The notes beneath the pieces are model-generated. The model had not been told where the DNA came from. It made no database searches and saw only the letters and a program-made list of their open reading frames with translations. Position numbers and translations under genes: made by a program. From Aquirufa antheringensis (lineage in GTDB: Bacteria; Bacteroidota; Bacteroidia; Cytophagales; Spirosomataceae): a stretch of 64,000 bases of DNA. Shown here one piece after another: positions 32,698-41,596 of this stretch (within the stretch, counting starts at the first letter, position 1; the number at the start of each line of letters is the position of its first letter). Where the stretch lies: assembly GCF_004307425.1 (NCBI RefSeq), contig NZ_SEWZ01000001.1, forward strand, positions 497,662 through 561,661, given 5' to 3'.

Positions 32698-33681
32698 ATG
32701 AGAGAAATTCAGTTTAGAGAAGCCTTACGTGAGGCAATGTCAGAGGAAATGCGTCGTGATGCATCTGTTTTTTTAATGGGTGAGGAAGTGGCGGAATACA
32801 ACGGAGCCTACAAAGTTTCCCAAGGAATGTTAGACGAATTCGGTCCTGAGCGCGTGATCGATACCCCCATCGCTGAATTAGGTTTCGGTGGTATTGCTGT
32901 GGGTGCTTCTGCGAATGGTCTTCGTCCCGTTGTTGAATTCATGACCTTTAACTTCTCTTTAGTCGCGATTGACCAAATCATCAACTCCGCTGCTAAATTG
33001 ATGTCTATGTCCGGTGGGCAATTTTCTTGTCCTATTGTTTTCCGTGGGCCTACGGGAAATGCTGGCCAATTATCTTCTCAGCACTCGTCTAACTTCGAGA
33101 ACTGGTTTGCTAACACTCCAGGTTTAAAAGTAGTCGTACCTTCTAATCCTGCAGATGCGAAAGGTTTATTAAAATCAGCGATTCGTGATAACGACCCGGT
33201 GATCTTCATGGAATCTGAAGTGATGTATGGTGATAAAGGTTTAGTACCAGAAGGCGAATACTTAATCCCAATCGGCAAAGCGAATATCGTAAAACCAGGT
33301 TCAGCGGTAACGATCGTAACTTTTGGTAAAATGCTTTCTCGTGTGGTGATGCCAGCGGTAGAGGAATTAGAGAAGCAAGGAATCTCTTGCGAAGTAATCG
33401 ACTTACGTTCTGTTCGTCCGATTGATTATATCACCGTGGTAGAATCAGTGAAGAAAACGAATCGTTGCGTTGTAGTAGAAGAAGCGAATCCATTATCGGC
33501 TATCTCTTCGGAGATCGCTTACCACTTACAACGTTGGGCATTTGATTACTTAGATGCACCAGTGGTTCGTGTGAATTCACGTGACTTACCACTTCCATAC
33601 GCACCTACCTTGATCGAAGAAATTCTTCCAAGCATCGAGCGTACAATCCAAGCGGTTAAAACAGTAACTTATAAGAAGTAA
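32698..33681 (+). CDS. pdhB: Pyruvate dehydrogenase E1 component, beta subunit
   Basis: This 327-residue protein is half of the E1 decarboxylase that feeds pyruvate into acetyl-CoA. The ATG at 32698 gives the usual start MREIQFREALREAMSEEM; the ATG at 32668 would add ten residues of poor match. The transketolase pyrimidine-binding domain contains FLMGEEVAEYNGAYKVSQG and DTPIAELGFGGIAVG, and the C-terminal domain includes VVVEEANPLSAISSEIAY. The alpha subunit is not adjacent. A strong terminator follows. Confidence 0.95.
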   Translation: MREIQFREALREAMSEEMRRDASVFLMGEEVAEYNGAYKVSQGMLDEFGPERVIDTPIAELGFGGIAVGASANGLRPVVEFMTFNFSLVAIDQIINSAAKLMSMSGGQFSCPIVFRGPTGNAGQLSSQHSSNFENWFANTPGLKVVVPSNPADAKGLLKSAIRDNDPVIFMESEVMYGDKGLVPEGEYLIPIGKANIVKPGSAVTIVTFGKMLSRVVMPAVEELEKQGISCEVIDLRSVRPIDYITVVESVKKTNRCVVVEEANPLSAISSEIAYHLQRWAFDYLDAPVVRVNSRDLPLPYAPTLIEEILPSIERTIQAVKTVTYKK

Positions 33682-33700
33682 TTACCTTCTTCTGTGTATA

Positions 33701-33740
33701 AAAAAAAGCCGGAGCTTTGTTAGAAGCTTCGGCTTTTTTT
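33701..33740 (+). terminator. Terminator of pdhB
   Basis: An A-run with gccggagctt (to 33717) pairs with aagcttcggc and a T-run (33724-33740) with one G-U pair and a 6-base loop. It is a strong intrinsic terminator, possibly bidirectional. Confidence 0.9.
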
Positions 33741-33743
33741 AGT

Positions 33744-33922
33744 GGACAGTTGACAGTCGCGACTTTTTAAAGTTCAAAGAGCAAAGTTCAAAGTTCAAAG
33801 ATGGTATCGCCTGGGGCGATTCATTTGTGAAGTATTTTTCACAATTTCATCCGCGAAGCGGATACCTCCTTTGAACTTTGCTCTTTGAACTTTGCAATTT
33901 GCTCTCTACTCTATAATCTACA
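33744..33922. repeat. Heptad repeat element D, composite with nested words
   Basis: Outer left words ggacagt, tgacagt, cgcgact (33744-33764) resemble element F. Inner left words taaagtt, caaagag, caaagtt, caaagtt, caaagat span 33768-33802. The core has ATCGCC-tgg-GGCGAT (33806-33820) and ATCCGC-gaa-GCGGAT (33849-33863). Right words tcctttg, aactttg, ctctttg, aactttg, caatttg span 33867-33901. Then ctct-type words follow to 33922, including the 17-mer shared with element F. It lies between convergent pdhB and degP-like genes. Confidence 0.88.
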
Positions 33923-33924
33923 CT

Positions 33925-35400
33925 CTAAAGTACGTAGATAAACCTTGACCCATCCACATCCACACCTTCCAGCTTGATGCGTCCTTTTCTGGATTCTAAA
34001 GCCTCAACTGCCTCCTTAGGACTGTTTATTGCGCGGTCATTGATCTTAGTGATCACAGAACCTTTCGCAAGTCCGTACATTTCTAAACGACCGTCTGCTA
34101 GTACTTCGGCGATCTTCACACCAGAGCTAACTCCGAATTTCTTCATCTCAGCAGGAGTCAAGCTCGCAAACTTAGCGCCTAAGAATTCTGATTTCGCTGA
34201 TTCAGTAGAATTATCGCCTTTTACGATTTCGGTGTTGCCGTCTTTGTTCTTTAAGGTAACCTTGAATTCTTTTGTAGCGCCATCGCGGTTAACGGTTACT
34301 TGAATAGCCTCACCTGGGCGCTTGCGGCTAACGATTTCCATTAATTTCGAAGATGATTTAGTCTCTACTCCGTCGATCTTCACGATCACATCATTGATTT
34401 TGATACCTGCATCTTTCGCAGCTGAGTTTTCAGAGAAACCACCCACGTACACTCCGGCGCTAGTTTTAAGGTCTTTTTCGTCCGCTAGTTTGGCATTCAC
34501 CTCAGAGATTTGAACTCCTAAGAAACCGCGCTGAACGTTACCGTATTTGATTAAGTCACCTGACACTTTCTTCACGATGCTCACAGGAACGGCGAAAGAA
34601 TAGCCGGCAAATTGACCTGTACGAGAGTAAATCGCTGTGTTGATACCGATTAATTCGCCTTTTAAGTTCACCAAAGCCCCTCCAGAGTTACCCGGGTTAA
34701 CCGCAGCATCCGTTTGGATGAAGGACTCTAATGGATTCACGTCTGGAGAATCGCGGTCGATGATGTTCTGGCGACCTTTGGCAGAAACAATACCTGCTGT
34801 TACAGTTGACTCTAAATTAAAGGGATTACCCACGGCTAATACCCACTCGCCCACGCGTAGGGCGTCTGAATCGCCAAAAGTCAAGAAAGGTAAATTCGTT
34901 TCCTTGATTTGGATAACCGCTAAATCCGAAGATGGATCTGTTGAAATGACTTTGGCCTTGTACTCGCGCTTGTCATTTAGAATGACCGTCACTTCTGAAG
35001 CTTCAGCCACCACGTGATTATTCGTTACGATATAGCCATCGGCTGAGATGATGACGCCAGAGCCAGACGCTTCCTGTGGTTGTTGCTGTTGTCTACGACC
35101 ACCGCCACCGAATGGATCGCCAAAACCGAAGAAATCATCAAAAGGGCTCGAGGACTGTTGTCTCTGGCGCACTTCCATTTTCGTCTTAATGTGAACTACC
35201 GCAGGAGTCGTTTTCTCCGCAGCATAGGTGAATTCACCAGGATTGCCGGGTACGTTTGGATTAGATACGGAAGTAGTAAAAGCGGAGGGTGCATCCGAGA
35301 ATCCGGATGAGTTTCCTAAATTAAAAAGAGAATAGGCACCTAAAGTGACTCCACTGGACATTAATGCAATGATCGCATACGACTTAAGCTGATTATTCAT
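33925..35400 (-). CDS. DegP/HtrA-type periplasmic serine protease
   Basis: This 491-residue Do-family protease/chaperone degrades misfolded envelope proteins. The ATG at 35400 gives an N-terminal signal anchor (LKSYAIIALMSSGVTLGAYSL); the longer frame adds 48 unlikely residues. The catalytic triad is visible: His in VTNNHVVAEA, Asp in SSDLAVIQI, Ser in NPGNSGGALVN. A Gln/Gly-rich linker (FGGGGRRQQQQPQEAS) precedes the protease core. Two PDZ regions follow, the second short. The stop codon touches the edge of heptad element D. Confidence 0.94.
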   Translation of the reverse strand: MNNQLKSYAIIALMSSGVTLGAYSLFNLGNSSGFSDAPSAFTTSVSNPNVPGNPGEFTYAAEKTTPAVVHIKTKMEVRQRQQSSSPFDDFFGFGDPFGGGGRRQQQQPQEASGSGVIISADGYIVTNNHVVAEASEVTVILNDKREYKAKVISTDPSSDLAVIQIKETNLPFLTFGDSDALRVGEWVLAVGNPFNLESTVTAGIVSAKGRQNIIDRDSPDVNPLESFIQTDAAVNPGNSGGALVNLKGELIGINTAIYSRTGQFAGYSFAVPVSIVKKVSGDLIKYGNVQRGFLGVQISEVNAKLADEKDLKTSAGVYVGGFSENSAAKDAGIKINDVIVKIDGVETKSSSKLMEIVSRKRPGEAIQVTVNRDGATKEFKVTLKNKDGNTEIVKGDNSTESAKSEFLGAKFASLTPAEMKKFGVSSGVKIAEVLADGRLEMYGLAKGSVITKINDRAINSPKEAVEALESRKGRIKLEGVDVDGSRFIYVL

Positions 35401-35510
35401 TTTTATTTTTGATTTAAATTTAAAAATTACTGCTGCGAAATTAATCGAAAATTCGCCTCGCACAACCTCATTAACAAGTTTTAAGAGTTTTAAATCCCAA
35501 AGGAAATGGC

Positions 35511-35518
35511 TAATTTTG
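35511..35518 (+). promoter_or_regulatory. -7 element TAATTTTG of lysS
   Basis: This exact TAnnTTTG match ends 26 bases before the lysS ATG at 35545, in the divergent region shared with the DegP-like gene. Confidence 0.45.
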
Positions 35519-35544
35519 TGGTTCATTCGTAAAAACACGTTCAA

Positions 35545-37260
35545 ATGATTTTAAGTGAGCAAGAATTATTGAGGAGACAGAAGCGCCAAGAATTATTGGC
35601 GATGGGAATTGATCCTTATCCTGCACAGGAATACCCGGTGAATGTTTATTCTGATCAGATTTTGGCAGAATTTAAACCGGAGTCTGGCAATTTCCAAGAC
35701 GTGGTATTGGCAGGTCGCTTGATGGGCTTCCGTATCATGGGAAATGCCTCTTTTGCGGAACTTCAGGACGCGAATGGCCGTATTCAATTGTACTTCCGCC
35801 GCGACGACCTTTGTCCGGGCGAGGATAAAACCTTGTACAATACGGTATTTAAAAAGTTACTAGACATCGGTGACATCATCGGTGTAAAAGGATATGTTTT
35901 CACGACGCAGATGGGAGAAATCTCCGTTCACGTACGTGAGTTTACGATTCTCTCCAAAGCCTTAAAGCCACTTCCTGTCGTTAAAGAAGCAGATGGCCAA
36001 ACCTACGACGCCTTTTCTGATCCAGAAATGCGTTACAGACAGCGTTACGTAGATTTAATCGTTAACCCTTCCGTAAAGGACATCTTTATCAAGCGTGCGA
36101 AGATCATCTCGACGATGCGTGCAATGTTTGACGAACGTGGTTGGTTAGAGGTGGAAACACCGGTATTGCAAGCGGTACACGGTGGAGCTTCGGCTCGTCC
36201 GTTCAAGACCCACCACAATACCTTAGATATGCCTCTTTATTTGCGTATCGCGAATGAATTGTATCTGAAGCGTCTGATCGTGGGTGGTTTTGATGGCGTA
36301 TATGAGTTTGGTAAAATGTTCCGTAACGAAGGAATGGACCGCACGCATAATCCGGAATTCACTTCGTTAGAATTCTATGTAGCCTACAAGGATTACAATT
36401 GGATGATGAGCCTGACAGAGTTAATCTTCGAAACGGTTGCCTCTCGTTTACACGATAAAACCAAAATCGCGGTAGGGGAGAACGAAATCGAATTTGCTGG
36501 ACCTTATCCTCGTTTAACTATCTCGGGTGCTATTTTACAGTATTCCGGAGTAGATGTGGATGCCTTGTCAGAAGATGAATTGCGCGCGAAGTGTGTGGAT
36601 TTCGGAATGGAAGTGGATAAAGGAATGGGCAAAGGAAAGCTGATCGATGAGTTATTCGGCGAGAAAGTAGAAGCAAACTTGATTCAGCCTACCTTTATCA
36701 CCGATTATCCAGTAGAGATGTCACCTTTAACGAAAAAGCACCGTTCGAAAGAGGGTTTAGTAGAGCGTTTTGAGTTATTCGTGAATGGAAAAGAAATTGC
36801 GAATGCCTACTCTGAATTAAATGACCCCATCGATCAAAAAGAACGTTTCGAAGATCAATTAGCCTTAGCTGAGCGCGGAGATGATGAGGCGATGGCGATG
36901 GATCACGATTTCATTCGCTCCTTAGAATATGCGATGCCACCTACCTCAGGTATTGGTATCGGAATTGACCGCTTAACGATGTTGATGACGAATCAATCCT
37001 CTATTCAAGAAGTATTGTTCTTTCCTCAAATGCGGGCAGAAGTGATTAAGGAAGTGGATTCTGAATCAGCTTTCGCGGAAAGAGGCATCTCTGAAGTATG
37101 GATCCCAGCCTTACAAAAGATGGGCATCTTAACATTAGAAGCCTTGGATGCTGCAAACCCGAACAAAGTCTTTAATGACTTAGGTGGAATGCGCAAAAAA
37201 TTAAAGATTGATGCGGCATTGCCGACGAAGGACGAAGTGACTGCTTGGATTCAAGGATAA
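35545..37260 (+). CDS. lysS: Lysine--tRNA ligase (class II)
   Basis: This 571-residue synthetase has an OB-fold anticodon domain (about 55-150, AGRLMGFRIMGNASFAELQD) and a class II catalytic core with motif 2 (FRNEGMDRTHNPEFT) and motif 3 (GIGIGIDRLTMLM). The C-terminus extends about 70 residues beyond E. coli LysS (from about residue 500, EVDSESAFAERGISE), with a helix-hairpin-like region (ALQKMGILTLEALDAANPNKV). This extension is common in Bacteroidota. A strong terminator follows. Confidence 0.96.
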   Translation: MILSEQELLRRQKRQELLAMGIDPYPAQEYPVNVYSDQILAEFKPESGNFQDVVLAGRLMGFRIMGNASFAELQDANGRIQLYFRRDDLCPGEDKTLYNTVFKKLLDIGDIIGVKGYVFTTQMGEISVHVREFTILSKALKPLPVVKEADGQTYDAFSDPEMRYRQRYVDLIVNPSVKDIFIKRAKIISTMRAMFDERGWLEVETPVLQAVHGGASARPFKTHHNTLDMPLYLRIANELYLKRLIVGGFDGVYEFGKMFRNEGMDRTHNPEFTSLEFYVAYKDYNWMMSLTELIFETVASRLHDKTKIAVGENEIEFAGPYPRLTISGAILQYSGVDVDALSEDELRAKCVDFGMEVDKGMGKGKLIDELFGEKVEANLIQPTFITDYPVEMSPLTKKHRSKEGLVERFELFVNGKEIANAYSELNDPIDQKERFEDQLALAERGDDEAMAMDHDFIRSLEYAMPPTSGIGIGIDRLTMLMTNQSSIQEVLFFPQMRAEVIKEVDSESAFAERGISEVWIPALQKMGILTLEALDAANPNKVFNDLGGMRKKLKIDAALPTKDEVTAWIQG

Positions 37261-37278
37261 TCGCTTCACCTATTGCAT

Positions 37279-37310
37279 AAAAAAAGCCTTCCGTAAAGAA
37301 GGCTTTTTTT
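37279..37310 (+). terminator. Terminator of lysS
   Basis: A perfect 13-bp stem (37279-37291 with 37298-37310), GC core GCCTTC/GAAGGC, 6-base loop and T7 run. The A-run on the other side allows bidirectional use. Confidence 0.92.
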
Positions 37311-37411
37311 ATTTCTCTTTAACTAGAGATCAATGTTGCAATTTTTGTAGGTAAACCTAAATATATATTGTAAAATACTGATTTGCTCTAATCAAAAAAA
37401 CGAAAGAAAAA

Positions 37412-37606
37412 TTAGATTTTCTTTACGTTGATAGCGTTTGCGCCACGCTTTCCATCAGTAACTTCATAAGATACTGAATCATTTTCGCGGATAGTAACAC
37501 CTGAAAGGCCAGTTACGTGTACGAAAATGTCTTCACCTGTTTGATCGTCAACGATGAATCCGAAACCTTTCGTCTCGTTGAAAAATTTTACTTTACCAGT
37601 TTGCAT
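37412..37606 (-). CDS. Cold-shock domain protein
   Basis: This 64-residue single OB-fold nucleic-acid chaperone starts MQTGKVKFFNETKGFGFIVD. RNP1 is KGFGFIV and RNP2 DIFVHVT. The ATG at 37606 is chosen; the longer ORF adds 35 residues that do not fit the family. It has a promoter at 37660-37689 and a 5' leader of about 50 bases, where cold-shock mRNAs often carry temperature-sensitive structure (inference). Confidence 0.95.
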   Translation of the reverse strand: MQTGKVKFFNETKGFGFIVDDQTGEDIFVHVTGLSGVTIRENDSVSYEVTDGKRGANAINVKKI

Positions 37607-37659
37607 AAAAAAAATGTTAAAAATATTAATGCCATCCAGACGAAAGTCTTTCAAGCTCT

Positions 37660-37689
37660 CAAATGTAGAAAAAAAACAATTGTATGCAA
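37660..37689 (-). promoter_or_regulatory. Promoter of the cold-shock gene
   Basis: On the minus strand TTG (37689-37687), 19 bases, then TACATTTG (37667-37660): an exact Bacteroidota -33/-7 promoter, 53 bases before the ATG. Confidence 0.65.
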
Positions 37690-37790
37690 GACTTTTAAAA
37701 TAATAAATCACTTATTTGAAAATATAATTATATTATTCATATAATATATATAACTATTTTAATTATGTGTCATTTGCGTTTAAATTTGAC

Positions 37791-37798
37791 TAAATTTG
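37791..37798 (+). promoter_or_regulatory. -7 element TAAATTTG before the PspC gene
   Basis: Two exact TAnnTTTG copies, 37781-37788 and 37791-37798, lie 19-29 bases before the ATG at 37818. Which one is used is unknown. Confidence 0.45.
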
Positions 37799-37817
37799 TT
37801 CCTTCAATCAATCACTT

Positions 37818-38039
37818 ATGGAAAAGCTGAAATTTTTTGTTGAGAATCAGGCATTTGGCGTGTGTACTCACCTAGGAGAGAAGTTTAAAATCTCCACAAG
37901 TAGTATTCGATTGTACTTTATCTACACCTCGTTTATCACGATGGGTTCCCCGGTGATTATTTATTTGATTTTGGCTTTTTGGATGAATATCCGTCGCTAT
38001 TTACGTCAAAGAAATAACCCAAGTGTCTGGGATATCTAA
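37818..38039 (+). CDS. PspC-domain membrane protein
   Basis: This 73-residue protein has a short N-terminal part (MEKLKFFVENQAFGVCTHLG) and the PspC core SSIRLYFIYTSFITMGSPVIIYLILAF as one or two membrane helices, ending in a basic tail. In enterobacteria PspC is part of the phage-shock membrane-stress response; in Bacteroidota small stand-alone PspC proteins are common and less understood. Its stop overlaps the stop of the convergent glycosyltransferase gene by 4 bases. Confidence 0.85.
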   Translation: MEKLKFFVENQAFGVCTHLGEKFKISTSSIRLYFIYTSFITMGSPVIIYLILAFWMNIRRYLRQRNNPSVWDI

Positions 38040-39028
38040 AATTTGATTTGATTGAATTTCTTTTTGCCTCGAAGGAAATAGTCTACTAGAATGTTTCCGG
38101 TATAACTTTTTATCCAGTTTTTCTGAACAGGGGACGCTTTTGGTTCGAAGAACAAATAGTGATAGAAGCCATAATGGGCTTTTAAGATCGCTAAAAAGGA
38201 ACTGAATTTCCCTTCTGTTAAAAATTTGATTCCTGCGATTCCGTCTAAGATCATTCGGATGAAAATAGTCTTAAAACGTAAAGAGGGTTCTACGTTTTTA
38301 TAGAGCAAAATCAAGTTATTACGGAAATTCAGGTAGGTTTTGAAAGGATTTTCTTTGTTTAACGTCCCGCCACCTACGTGTAATACTTCACTTTCAGCCA
38401 CTGCTGCGATGGAATATCCTGCTCTTTGCATGCGCCAGCAAAGGTCGATTTCTTCCATGTGAGCAAAAAGGTAAGCGTCTAATCCTCCTACTAAGTGAAA
38501 AACCTCAGTTCGAACCATTAAACAGGCGCCCGTCGCCCAGTTTACCATGGAGGTTGCATATTGCCCCTCATTTTTTTCAATGGTATCGAATAGTCTTCCA
38601 CGGCAGAAAGGGTAGCCATAGGAATCCCAAAATCCACCCGCAGCTCCCGCGTATTCAAAATACTCCGGTTTATGATAATCTAATAGAAACGGTTGTGCCG
38701 CAGCAACGGAAGGATTTGCTTCGAAATAGGCTACTAAAGGTTGTAACCAATTTTTACGTGGCGCTATATCGGAATTCATTAGCACGAAATAGTCGGCTTG
38801 TATTTGGCCCAAAGCAAAATTATAGCCACCCGCATAGCCTAAATTCTCAGCCCAGGAAAGGACGGAAACGCTAGGGAAATTAGCTGCTAATAAGGCCAAT
38901 GAATCGTCAGAAGAGCCATTGTCTGCTACATAAATCGCCGCATCCTGCGTGTTTTCGAGGACGATAGGCAAGAAGTCGGCTAAGAATTTCCGACCATTGT
39001 AATTTAAAATAACGACGGCGACTGACAT
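38036..39028 (-). CDS. Family 2 glycosyltransferase
   Basis: This 330-residue GT2 enzyme starts MSVAVVILNYNGRKFLADFL (ATG at 39028, chosen because the family begins there). It has ADNGSSDDSLALL, the NSD metal-site region in YFVLMNSDIAPR, and HMEEIDLCWRMQRAGY in the acceptor region. It resembles rhamnosyltransferase-like enzymes of polysaccharide synthesis, but donor and acceptor cannot be told. The C-terminal 90 residues carry hydrophobic helices. No polysaccharide cluster surrounds it. Confidence 0.88.
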   Translation of the reverse strand: MSVAVVILNYNGRKFLADFLPIVLENTQDAAIYVADNGSSDDSLALLAANFPSVSVLSWAENLGYAGGYNFALGQIQADYFVLMNSDIAPRKNWLQPLVAYFEANPSVAAAQPFLLDYHKPEYFEYAGAAGGFWDSYGYPFCRGRLFDTIEKNEGQYATSMVNWATGACLMVRTEVFHLVGGLDAYLFAHMEEIDLCWRMQRAGYSIAAVAESEVLHVGGGTLNKENPFKTYLNFRNNLILLYKNVEPSLRFKTIFIRMILDGIAGIKFLTEGKFSSFLAILKAHYGFYHYLFFEPKASPVQKNWIKSYTGNILVDYFLRGKKKFNQIKF

Positions 39029-39032
39029 GTCA

Positions 39033-39040
39033 CAAAGGTA
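39033..39040 (-). promoter_or_regulatory. -7 element TACCTTTG of the glycosyltransferase gene
   Basis: The minus strand reads TACCTTTG, ending only 4 bases before the ATG at 39028. If used, transcription would start at or next to the start codon. Confidence 0.4.
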
Positions 39041-39079
39041 ATCGAAATCAATCAAATTAGAATTTCTTTCAGAAAGATG

Positions 39080-39087
39080 TATTTTTG
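39080..39087 (+). promoter_or_regulatory. -7 element TATTTTTG of the permease gene
   Basis: This exact TAnnTTTG match lies 26 bases before the ATG at 39114. No clear -33 TTG is visible. Confidence 0.4.
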
Positions 39088-39113
39088 TCTCTTCATTAAC
39101 AATCCAATACCGT

Positions 39114-40823
39114 ATGTGGTCAAGTTTTTTTCGCAAGAAATCCATCGATAAAATTATTTCAGATCAGTTAGAGATTGAAAGCATAGAAGGTAATTCTATG
39201 GACAGAAATCTGGGAGTGCGCGATTTGACCTTTATGGGTGTGGCGGCCATCATCGGGGCGAGTATTTTCTCTGCGATCGGTCAGGCATCTGCTAATGGCG
39301 GTCCAGCGGTATCGATGTTATTTGTGTTTACGGCGATGGCCTGTATGTTTACGGCCTTCTGTTATGCACGTTTTGCAGCTACCGTTCCTATTTCTGGTAG
39401 TGCTTATACGTATGCTTATACGAGTTTGGGTGAGATTGTTGCCTGGATTTTGGGATGGAATTTACTGTTAGAATATGCCATTTCGAACGTAGCTGTGGCT
39501 ATTTCGTGGTCAAAATACTTTGTGGATTTGTTAGAAGGTTTAGGTGTTCACGTGCCAGAGTTTATGACGATGGATTATTTGTCTGCCAAAAGAGCCTTCA
39601 CCGAAACCTCCTCCGCACTAGCTAGTGGCGAGAAATTTGAAGCTTTATCTGTTAACCTACGCGAAGGTTTTACCGCCTATCAATCGGCTCCTACCATTTT
39701 TGGTTGGCATTTTGTTGCTAATATTCCGGCGCTTTTGATCACGGTAGCCATTACCTATTTGGTCTACATTGGAATTAAGGAGTCTAAAAACACGAACAAT
39801 ATTCTGGTGATTTTGAAACTATTGGTCATTATGATTGTAGTAGGGGTGGGCGCTTTTTATGTGCAGGTAGAGAACTGGACACCCTTTGCGCCGAATGGAA
39901 TTTCTGGGGTGTTGAAAAGTGTGGCGGCCGTTTGTTTTGCTTACATCGGTTTCGACTCGATCTCGACTACCGCAGAAGAATGCAAGAATCCGCAGCGGGA
40001 TATTCCCAAAGCCATGATGTATGCCCTAATCATCTGTACGGTCCTTTACGTATTAGTTACCTTGGTCTTAACGGGTATCGTGCCATCTGAAAATTTAGCT
40101 GGAATTGAGGATCCTTTGGCCTTCATGTTTATGCAAGTAGGCTTGCCAGGAGTAGCCGGAATCGTAGCGGCGAGTGCGGTAATCGCCTTAACTTCAGCCC
40201 TTTTAGTCTATCAATTAGGTCAGCCACGTATTTGGATGACGATGTCACGTGATGGTTTATTGCCAAAAGCCTTCTCACGTATTCACCCCAAATACCGTAC
40301 CCCATCGTTCTCCACGATTATGACGGGCGTTTTAGTAGGTGTTCCAGCCTTGTTCGCAAACCTAGAAGAGGTGATCAATTTAAGTAGTATCGGAACGCTC
40401 TTCGCCTTCGTATTAGTCTGCGGTGGTGTTTTAGTATTAGATCTAGATCCAGAGAATCAAAAGAAATCCAAATTCAAGATCCCTTACATCAATTCAAGTT
40501 ACTACGTGGGTTTGTCGCTTATTTTAGCGCTTGGTCTGATTTCCTATTCAGGTGTAAATCTGGGCGAATGGTTAGAGGGCCTATATTCAGGTGAAACGAA
40601 GGCGGATCACTTTATTATGTTCGGGTTCTTCATTATCTGGTCTGTAATGTCCTTCTTTAGCATTACAAAGAAATTATCATTAATCCCTGTGTTAGGATTA
40701 TTAGTGAACCTCTATTTAATGACCCAAATGGGCTCCACAAACTGGGAACGTTTTATGTACTGGTGCTTGGCGGGGGTTGTTATTTATTTTGGGTATAGTT
40801 ATAGACGTTCGAAACTAGCCTAA
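39114..40823 (+). CDS. APC-family amino acid permease
   Basis: This 569-residue transporter has 12-14 membrane helices. The amphipathic start (MWSSFFRKKSIDKIISDQLE) and the core LGVRDLTFMGVAAIIGASIF, GSAYTYAYTSLGEIVAWILGW and AYIGFDSISTTAEECKNPQRD match the cationic amino-acid transporter branch of the APC superfamily. The substrate is probably a basic or neutral amino acid (inference). Length exceeds the bacterial norm of about 480 because of a long extracellular loop and two extra C-terminal helices. Heptad element E begins 1 base after the stop. Confidence 0.9.
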   Translation: MWSSFFRKKSIDKIISDQLEIESIEGNSMDRNLGVRDLTFMGVAAIIGASIFSAIGQASANGGPAVSMLFVFTAMACMFTAFCYARFAATVPISGSAYTYAYTSLGEIVAWILGWNLLLEYAISNVAVAISWSKYFVDLLEGLGVHVPEFMTMDYLSAKRAFTETSSALASGEKFEALSVNLREGFTAYQSAPTIFGWHFVANIPALLITVAITYLVYIGIKESKNTNNILVILKLLVIMIVVGVGAFYVQVENWTPFAPNGISGVLKSVAAVCFAYIGFDSISTTAEECKNPQRDIPKAMMYALIICTVLYVLVTLVLTGIVPSENLAGIEDPLAFMFMQVGLPGVAGIVAASAVIALTSALLVYQLGQPRIWMTMSRDGLLPKAFSRIHPKYRTPSFSTIMTGVLVGVPALFANLEEVINLSSIGTLFAFVLVCGGVLVLDLDPENQKKSKFKIPYINSSYYVGLSLILALGLISYSGVNLGEWLEGLYSGETKADHFIMFGFFIIWSVMSFFSITKKLSLIPVLGLLVNLYLMTQMGSTNWERFMYWCLAGVVIYFGYSYRRSKLA

Positions 40824-40824
40824 G

Positions 40825-40911
40825 AATGGTAAATGGTAAATGATGAATGGTAAATGTTGACTGTGAATTTATTTTTCATTCACCATTTACCATTCACAAT
40901 TCACCATTTTT
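40825..40911. repeat. Heptad repeat element E (aatggta/cattcac words)
   Basis: The left arm has aatggta, aatggta, aatgatg, aatggta, aatgttg (40825-40859). The right arm has cattcac, catttac, cattcac, aattcac, cattttt (40877-40911). The arms are imperfect inverted repeats, same 7-bp period as the other elements but a different word and no GC palindrome core. It fills the whole gap between two convergent stop codons (40821-40823 and 40912-40914). Confidence 0.85.
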
Positions 40912-41592
40912 TTAGTCATTTCGTCTCCCACCCAACAAATTCAAATAATACAGCAACTGCGCTAACATACCGAGCGCGGCCACGACATAGGTCATAGCAG
41001 CCCACCAAAGCGCATCCTTTGACATCGCATATTCCGTAGGCGTTACGATTCCTTTTTCTTTAATCCAGTTTAGGGCTCTATTGGAAGCGTCAAATTCAAC
41101 AGGTAAAGTCACAAAGCTAAATAAAGTGGCCATTGCAAAGAGAGCGACACCTATCGCTAGCAAGGTGGTGTTTCCGGTGGAATACAAGACCATCATTCCG
41201 ATCATTAATAGGATGGGCATAAAGCCATTTGCAATGCTCAGCATGGGAACCATGGCGCTGCGGAATTGCAAGAAGGCGTAAGCTTTAGCGTGTTGAACCG
41301 CGTGGCCACATTCGTGCGCTGAAACAGCAGCGGCTGCTGCGTTACGGCCGTGATACACATCTGCACTTAAGTTGACTGTTTTGTCAGCAGGATTATAATG
41401 GTCAGTTAATTGTCCTTCTACAGAAATAACCCGAACATCCGTGATGCCATGATCTGCTAGCATACGCTCAGCAATTTCGTGGCCAGATAGGTTGCTCTGG
41501 ATGGGTGTTTGTGAATAGGTTTTGAACTTGGATTTTAGTCGCCAAGAGATAAGCATACCTGCGACTCCGAAAAGGATGGCAATGAAATACAT
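40912..41592 (-). CDS. Membrane zinc metallopeptidase (YugP-like)
   Basis: This 226-residue protein of the Zn_peptidase_2 family has an N-terminal membrane helix (YFIAILFGVAGMLISW), the zinc site HECGH in AVSAHECGHAVQHAKAYAF, and three further C-terminal membrane helices. The YHGRNAAAAAVSAHE segment before the zinc site is typical. Substrates are unknown. It starts 4 bases after the stop of the adenylyltransferase gene, so the three genes 43049-40912 form one unit. Confidence 0.88.
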   Translation of the reverse strand: MYFIAILFGVAGMLISWRLKSKFKTYSQTPIQSNLSGHEIAERMLADHGITDVRVISVEGQLTDHYNPADKTVNLSADVYHGRNAAAAAVSAHECGHAVQHAKAYAFLQFRSAMVPMLSIANGFMPILLMIGMMVLYSTGNTTLLAIGVALFAMATLFSFVTLPVEFDASNRALNWIKEKGIVTPTEYAMSKDALWWAAMTYVVAALGMLAQLLYYLNLLGGRRND

Positions 41593-41596
41593 GGTT

